A stretch of 18,353 bases of DNA from an uncultured Kordia sp. Its GTDB lineage: Bacteria > Bacteroidota > Bacteroidia > Flavobacteriales > Flavobacteriaceae. The stretch is taken from NCBI GenBank assembly GCA_913054565.1, contig CAJXHW010000005.1, forward strand, positions 1 to 18,353, written 5' to 3'. This document shows, in pieces, positions 14,025-18,353 of the stretch; within the stretch, counting starts at the first letter, position 1, and each line of letters starts with the position of its first letter. Under the pieces are notes generated by a model. That model had not been told where the DNA came from. It saw only the letters and a list, made by a program, of their open reading frames with translations, and made no database searches. The position numbers and the translations under genes were made by a program.

Positions 14025-15842
14025 TTATTGTTTTACAATTCTGAACGTTCCTTCAACATTGTTCACACTAGCTTTTATAAAGTAAATTCCAGTAGACAAG
14101 TCTGAAATATCCAAACTATAGTTTTGAGTATTTGGTTGTGCTGTTCTTACAACTTGACCTAACATAGAAACTATTTGAAGGTTTTCTATATTACTTTTAG
14201 CAGAAACATTTAATATGTTATTTGCTGGGTTAGGGTAGAATTTGAAGTTTTCTGATAACTGTAAATCTTCTATCCCTAAAACAGTTGCTGAAGTAATATC
14301 TATTGTAAGCGCTCCTTCTGTGCTATCAGTTGAACCACTCCAATACCCTACATTAACCCAGTATTGAGTTCCTGCTGTAACAGCCACTCCACTTAAGGTT
14401 TCTGTTCCTCCAGATCCAGCACTATCAACACTGACAACACAAGAAAATGCTCCACAAGAACCACTGTAAATAGCTACTTCATGATCCCAAAAACTCGTAG
14501 CGTCAACAACCACATCAACAGTACCATTAACATCAGGTGTAAATGTATACCACACCCCATCATTCATACCACCAGAGCATGCTGATACAAACCCTGAGTT
14601 ATTAGTTGCTGCAGAAGCATCTTGTGAGTTGTTGTACGGTAAACTTCCTACAACAAACGCATCTGAACAAGCGTCATTTGCAGGTGGTGGTGGTGGTGTT
14701 CCTACACAAATATCAAAATTATTGTTCTGTACTCCTGTTCCATAACCGTAAACTCTTACATAGTAAGTAGTAGTAGCTGTTAAACCAGTTAAGTTTAACA
14801 CATTAGGATCACTATCATCAAAAAACACTAATGAACCACATCCTCCAGAAGCATCATATACTCCCATAGCCATATCTGTACTTGTAGAAGTTCCTCCTCC
14901 TTGATTTATGATATTAGTTATGTTAATTCTATGTGCTGTCCCTGTAGCTACAAAACTAAACCACACATCTGTGTTTGGAGTTCCTACAACATCATCAGGT
15001 TGAGCAGAAGCTGTAGCACCAACTGTTGTACCTGCTGTTACTGTACTGCATGAATAATCAGCATTTACCGTTAACGGCACAGCATTAACACACTCATCAT
15101 TTGCTGGTGGTAAGAAAAAATAAAAGTCAATTGAAATCCAATTTCCTAAACCTCCTGAACAGTCTGACTGAACGTATAGTGTATACTCAACTCCATCAAC
15201 TAAATTTGACGCTGAGGCAGTTGTTACTGCCACGTTTCCAGAATCTATTGCTCCTGCAGTTCCTTGAGCTACTCCTTGAGGTTGAATTTCCCAATTATAA
15301 GCTGTTGCACCAGCTGAGGCATCCCAAGATAAGTCTGCTGAATCTGGAGCCGTAATATTACTTACCACTATATTAGCTACATCCGGGCAAGCTGGAGCTT
15401 CTATAAGGGTTACTACTATATTAGACCAATCTGCAGACGAACCAGACCATGACTGAATTAGTGTAATATCTAAAAAACCGTCTACCGATGGGTCATAACT
15501 ACCACCTGGTATAGCTCCTTCAAATGTTATTGTTGTTGCACTTCCGCTATCAGCACTACCGGTAGTAGGCGAAAAGATATCTGTTGAACCAGCAGTAGTA
15601 GTAAATGTAAAATCAGCCTCACTAGCCCAAGCGTTGTTTGTACTTATCCAATCTGCAGTCACCACAAAATCAGAATATACTGCTCCAGGAGCACTTGCTC
15701 CATTTGCAACATCATTGATGTTTAAGGTTACATCTGTTCCATTGGTAACCCCAGTAGGACCCGCAACAGCTGGAAAGTCATATTGCGCAAGAGCTGACAA
15801 AGAGCTCATTACTGCAATAAATAAAAATGTAATTTTTTTCAT
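14025..15842 (-). CDS. Secreted multidomain protein with type IX secretion (type A) sorting domain, 605 aa
   Basis: Surface or extracellular protein. A Sec signal peptide (MKKITFLFIAVMSSLSALAQ) ends near residue 20. The next ~130 residues, rich in Thr, Ser, Ala and Gly, are beta-like and unassigned. Residues about 151-245 resemble a fibronectin type III domain (APDSADLSWDASAGATAYNW). Two similar pre-peptidase-C-like beta domains follow: about 248-381 (starting ANDECVNAVPL) and 388-518 (starting ANDACSDAF), joined by a five-proline linker. Residues 530-605 are the type A sorting domain (FKFYPNPANNILNV, LGQVV, LDISDLSTGIYFI, ending FRIVKQ), which directs export across the outer membrane by the type IX system. 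There is no catalytic domain; adhesion or matrix roles are possible. The gene is monocistronic, with promoter and terminator of its own. Divergent from the PorV/PorQ-like gene. Confidence 0.93.
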   Translation of the reverse strand: MKKITFLFIAVMSSLSALAQYDFPAVAGPTGVTNGTDVTLNINDVANGASAPGAVYSDFVVTADWISTNNAWASEADFTFTTTAGSTDIFSPTTGSADSGSATTITFEGAIPGGSYDPSVDGFLDITLIQSWSGSSADWSNIVVTLIEAPACPDVANIVVSNITAPDSADLSWDASAGATAYNWEIQPQGVAQGTAGAIDSGNVAVTTASASNLVDGVEYTLYVQSDCSGGLGNWISIDFYFFLPPANDECVNAVPLTVNADYSCSTVTAGTTVGATASAQPDDVVGTPNTDVWFSFVATGTAHRINITNIINQGGGTSTSTDMAMGVYDASGGCGSLVFFDDSDPNVLNLTGLTATTTYYVRVYGYGTGVQNNNFDICVGTPPPPPANDACSDAFVVGSLPYNNSQDASAATNNSGFVSACSGGMNDGVWYTFTPDVNGTVDVVVDATSFWDHEVAIYSGSCGAFSCVVSVDSAGSGGTETLSGVAVTAGTQYWVNVGYWSGSTDSTEGALTIDITSATVLGIEDLQLSENFKFYPNPANNILNVSAKSNIENLQIVSMLGQVVRTAQPNTQNYSLDISDLSTGIYFIKASVNNVEGTFRIVKQ

Positions 15843-16106
15843 AAATAAAATAATTTAATGTGTTAATATTTAAAATTTGTTCTATTTCGGGATGTGAGCA
15901 AAGTTACGACATATCAATACAGAAGTAAGAACATATTCGATAAAATGTTGTTTTAATCGATAAATAATACACATGTATATATTCTTGTATCTTTAATTTT
16001 ATAACTAATCAAGCCCCTTCTTTATATTGTTATACGTTAAATTGTAAGTAAATTTTTTATTGCTATTTTAATGCCCTATTTTTGCTTTCAAGCTTTTACC
16101 CACATA
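15843..16106. promoter_or_regulatory. Divergent promoter region between the T9SS substrate and PorV/PorQ-like genes
   Basis: 264 bp without a gene. A -7 element for the minus-strand gene lies at 15906-15899 (minus-strand TAACTTTG, perfect TAnnTTTG), about 57 bp before its ATG. A -7 element for the plus-strand gene is at 16077-16084 (TATTTTTG), 22 bp before ATG 16107. No copy of the GTAAC-N4-GTTAC operator is present, so these genes are not in the predicted Crp/Fnr group. Confidence 0.55.
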
Positions 16107-17180
16107 ATGAAAAAAATATTTTTTTTAACACTACTTATCTTTGCTACTTCATTACAAGCACAAGTAGCACGTAAATATTCAAATGAATTTTTAAATATAG
16201 GTGTTGACGCAGCCGCTTTTGGAATGTCAAACGCTGTAGTTGCAAGTAGTGCTGATGTCAATTCTGGGTATTGGAATCCTGCAGGATTACTAAAACTAAA
16301 AGGCAAACAAGTATCTTTAATGCACGCTAATTACTATGCAAACATAGCAAGTTATGATTATGGTGGTTTTGCCATGCCAATAGATGACTCTAGTGCCTTT
16401 GCGTTGTCTTTAATCCGTTTTGGAGTAGATGATATATTAGATACCACCAAATTAATTGATGCCAGCGGAAATATTAATTATGATAACATTAATTTATTTT
16501 CAACCGCAGATTATGCCGTAACCTTTTCTTATGCCAGAAATTTAGGTATTGAAAATTTACGTTTTGGAGCTAATGCTAAAATTATCAGACGTATTATTGG
16601 TGACTTTGCCAATTCATGGGGCTTTGGTTTTGACGCCGGATTACAGTATGATTACAAAAAGTGGACTTTTGGGGTAATGGCTAGAGATATTACAACCACA
16701 TTTAACACATGGGACATAGATCAGGAAAAACTAGAAGATATTAAAAACGCCATGCCAGACGGTAATCAAGAAGCCCCTGAAGATACTGAAATTACAATTC
16801 CGAAAGTACAATTAGGAGTAGCCAGAACTTTTGAATTTAAAAACAAACTGACTCTATTAACTGAATTAGATTTTGACATCAGATTTGTAGAAACTAACGA
16901 TGTTATTTCTTCTTCATTTGCGAGTATCACGCCTGCCTTAGGAATGCAGTTAGATTATAATAATTTGATTTTTTTAAGAAGTGGTGTTGGTAAATTTCAA
17001 AATATTGAACAATTAGGTGGCGGAGAAAAGTTAAATGTTCAACCAAACATTGGACTTGGTTTTCACTACAAAGGTATTTATGTTGATTACTCTTTAACCA
17101 ACATTGGTAAAACAGATGAAGTATTCTATTCTAACATTTTTTCTTTAAAATTAGATTGGAGTATCTTTCAAAAAAAGTAA
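16107..17180 (+). CDS. PorV/PorQ-family outer-membrane protein, 357 aa
   Basis: Predicted outer-membrane beta-barrel. The signal peptide MKKIFFLTLLIFATSLQAQ is followed by the PorV/PorQ-like opening KYSNEFLNIGVDAAAFGMSNAVVASSADVNSGYWNPAGL (about residues 22-60), given here by position, with the GMSNA and WNPAGL motifs of the FadL-like T9SS barrel family. The rest alternates in beta-strand fashion and ends in LDWSIF near the C-terminus. PorV shuttles type IX cargo and PorQ is a related component; this shorter paralogue could be either type or a general barrel. The frame is open 12 codons upstream to 16071, but those codons lack a signal peptide and overlap the -7 element at 16077-16084, so ATG 16107 is chosen. 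The DUF4105 gene follows after 16 bp, indicating an operon. Confidence 0.88.
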   Translation: MKKIFFLTLLIFATSLQAQVARKYSNEFLNIGVDAAAFGMSNAVVASSADVNSGYWNPAGLLKLKGKQVSLMHANYYANIASYDYGGFAMPIDDSSAFALSLIRFGVDDILDTTKLIDASGNINYDNINLFSTADYAVTFSYARNLGIENLRFGANAKIIRRIIGDFANSWGFGFDAGLQYDYKKWTFGVMARDITTTFNTWDIDQEKLEDIKNAMPDGNQEAPEDTEITIPKVQLGVARTFEFKNKLTLLTELDFDIRFVETNDVISSSFASITPALGMQLDYNNLIFLRSGVGKFQNIEQLGGGEKLNVQPNIGLGFHYKGIYVDYSLTNIGKTDEVFYSNIFSLKLDWSIFQKK

Positions 17181-17196
17181 TTTTTACCGATAGAAA

Positions 17197-18353
17197 ATGA
17201 TACCTAAAACACTACTCTTCTTTATTTTATTAGTGAGTCAACTTTCATTTTCTCAGCACATTACCTATTCAGATTCTGTTGAAATTAGTGTACTTACTTG
17301 TGGCCCGGGCGAGGAACTTTATAGTACTTTTGGGCATAGTGCTTTTAGAGTTAAAGATGATTATAATCATTTAGACGTAGTGTATAACTACGGAATGTTT
17401 GACTTTAATGCACCAAATTTTTACACCAATTTTGCTAAAGGCAAGTTGATTTATAAACTTGGTAGAAATAGGTTTTCTAATTTTTATGAGACATACTACT
17501 CTGAAAATAGAGCTGTTAGTGAACAGGTTTTAAATTTAAGCACTTTACAAAAAAGAAAATTAACCGCTTTTTTAGAACACAATGCACAACCTGAAAATGC
17601 ATCCTATAAATATGATTTCTTTTATAATAATTGCGCTACTAAAATAAGATCAGTTTTAGAAGATGTATTTCCTAATCAGATTGTTTTTAAAGATGATCAT
17701 ATTACCACTGCATACACAATGAGGCAACTCATAAATAACAATGTGCCTTATAATACCTGGGGTAGTGTTGGTATTAATATAGCTTTAGGTTCTGTCATTG
17801 ATGTTAAAGCCACTACTAATGAGTATCAGTTTTTACCAGAATACATTTATAAAGCGTTTAATAATGCGTCTATTAACAATAACCCACTAATCAAGGACAG
17901 TTCTATTCTATTGAAAAAAAACACTTCTAGAGCCCATACTTCAAACCTCATTTTGAGCCCTTTATTTATTTTCTTGGTAGCTTCATTCTTAATTTTATAC
18001 ATTACATATAAAGACTATAAAAACAAAAAACGTACAAAAGCATTAGATTTTATCTTATTATTTACATCAGGACTACTTGGTGTATTAGTATTGCTACTCT
18101 GGTTAGCAACAGATCATAACACAACCGCTAACAACTTAAATGTTCTAAGGGCATTTGCTCCAAACTTATTTGTTGCGTTTTTTATATTACGTAAGACAAA
18201 ATTAAAATGGTTTGGTGATTATTTTGCTCTATTAGCCTCACTATTAGCATTACAAGCTGTTTTATGGAGCTTTAAAGTAGAAGAATTCTCATTAACAATG
18301 ACTCCTTTATTTGCAAGCTTACTAATTAGATATTGTTATTTAAACTACTATTT
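17197..18353 (+). CDS. DUF4105 (Lnb N-terminal periplasmic-type) membrane protein, partial at the window edge
   Basis: ATG at 17197; the frame stays open for 385 codons to the right edge, so the C-terminus is missing. A signal peptide (MIPKTLLFFILLVSQLSFS) is followed by a periplasmic domain with the DUF4105 hallmarks: TCGPGEELYSTFGHSAFRV (residues 34-52, H47), YNYGMFDF (about 67-74) and FFYNNCATKIRS (141-152, C146). H47 and C146 could be catalytic in a papain- or NlpC-like way, as suggested for this family, but that is inferred. After a linker, at least five membrane helices follow (about 249-268, 285-305, 312-332, 342-360, 367-385). This periplasmic domain plus membrane tail is usual for Bacteroidota members. 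The function is unknown; the tight 16-bp spacing to the barrel gene suggests an envelope role. Confidence 0.87.
   Translation, partial: MIPKTLLFFILLVSQLSFSQHITYSDSVEISVLTCGPGEELYSTFGHSAFRVKDDYNHLDVVYNYGMFDFNAPNFYTNFAKGKLIYKLGRNRFSNFYETYYSENRAVSEQVLNLSTLQKRKLTAFLEHNAQPENASYKYDFFYNNCATKIRSVLEDVFPNQIVFKDDHITTAYTMRQLINNNVPYNTWGSVGINIALGSVIDVKATTNEYQFLPEYIYKAFNNASINNNPLIKDSSILLKKNTSRAHTSNLILSPLFIFLVASFLILYITYKDYKNKKRTKALDFILLFTSGLLGVLVLLLWLATDHNTTANNLNVLRAFAPNLFVAFFILRKTKLKWFGDYFALLASLLALQAVLWSFKVEEFSLTMTPLFASLLIRYCYLNYY

Noticed and set aside
14683..14698. GGT-repeat tract that might be a phase-variable microsatellite
   Set aside because: It encodes the five-proline linker between two domains; it is short, triplet-based and would not shift the frame.
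15101..15355. 84-codon plus-strand open frame inside the T9SS substrate gene
   Set aside because: It is antisense to a clear beta-domain gene and the Leu-rich translation reflects Ser/Thr/Gly codons on the other strand; no start signal or family.
16071..17180. Longer PorV/PorQ-like frame starting at 16071
   Set aside because: The 12 extra residues would precede the signal peptide and overlap the -7 element at 16077-16084.
1..18353. CRISPR array, tRNA or rRNA genes, riboswitches, integrase genes
   Set aside because: Reading both strands I saw no regularly spaced repeats, no cloverleaf-like sequence, no recognised aptamer and no recombinase or transposase translation.

Overview
The window looks like a chromosomal segment of a marine-type Flavobacteriaceae bacterium (Bacteroidota). 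The signs are: AT-rich DNA; a type IX secretion substrate ending in a 'type A' sorting domain; a PorV/PorQ-like barrel; an RprXY-like two-component pair; 'TAnnTTTG' -7 promoter elements instead of E. coli-type -10 boxes; few Shine-Dalgarno sequences; and two copies of a 16-bp palindrome (CGCTTTCGCGAAAGCG, read as Ala-Phe-Ala-Lys-Ala) that I recall as abundant in flavobacterial genomes.

Layout. (1) 15-1930, minus strand: a TauE/SafE anion exporter, then a DUF983 membrane protein whose gene overlaps that of a Crp/Fnr-family regulator with a Cys77/Cys83/Cys84 cluster. (2) 2048-8037, plus strand: a small His/Glu-rich secreted protein, a 1444-residue CzcA-type heavy-metal RND pump fused to a TolC-like outer-membrane factor, and a CusB/CzcB-type lipoprotein adaptor. 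(3) 8030-8870: a decayed stretch with a remnant reading frame, an HD-domain hydrolase gene broken by one extra base, and a tiny reading frame with an internal stop. A bidirectional terminator (8977-9010) follows. (4) 9033-13937, minus strand: core genes in the order glycosyltransferase 2, YbbR-like, coaE, histidine kinase, response regulator. (5) 14025-15842, minus: a secreted T9SS substrate with its own terminator. (6) 16107 to the right edge, plus: a PorV/PorQ-family protein and a DUF4105 membrane protein cut by the window end.

The main discovery is regulatory. Three copies of a 14-bp site, GTAAC-N4-GTTAC (880-893, 1976-1989, 2023-2036), have the same half-site spacing as an FNR box. They lie in front of tauE, the DUF983-crp operon and the efflux operon. 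In all three cases the site is exactly 22 bp upstream of a TAnnTTTG-like -7 element, which is the geometry of a class II Crp/FNR-activated promoter. The simplest reading is that the local cysteine-bearing regulator drives its own operon, the anion exporter and the metal pump as one stress module, possibly responding to sulfur, redox or metal. The binding and the signal are inferred, not shown.

The pump is a natural fusion of inner-membrane RND and outer-membrane channel. A signal-peptide-like segment (about residues 1044-1067) sits at the junction, so proteolytic release of the channel is plausible.
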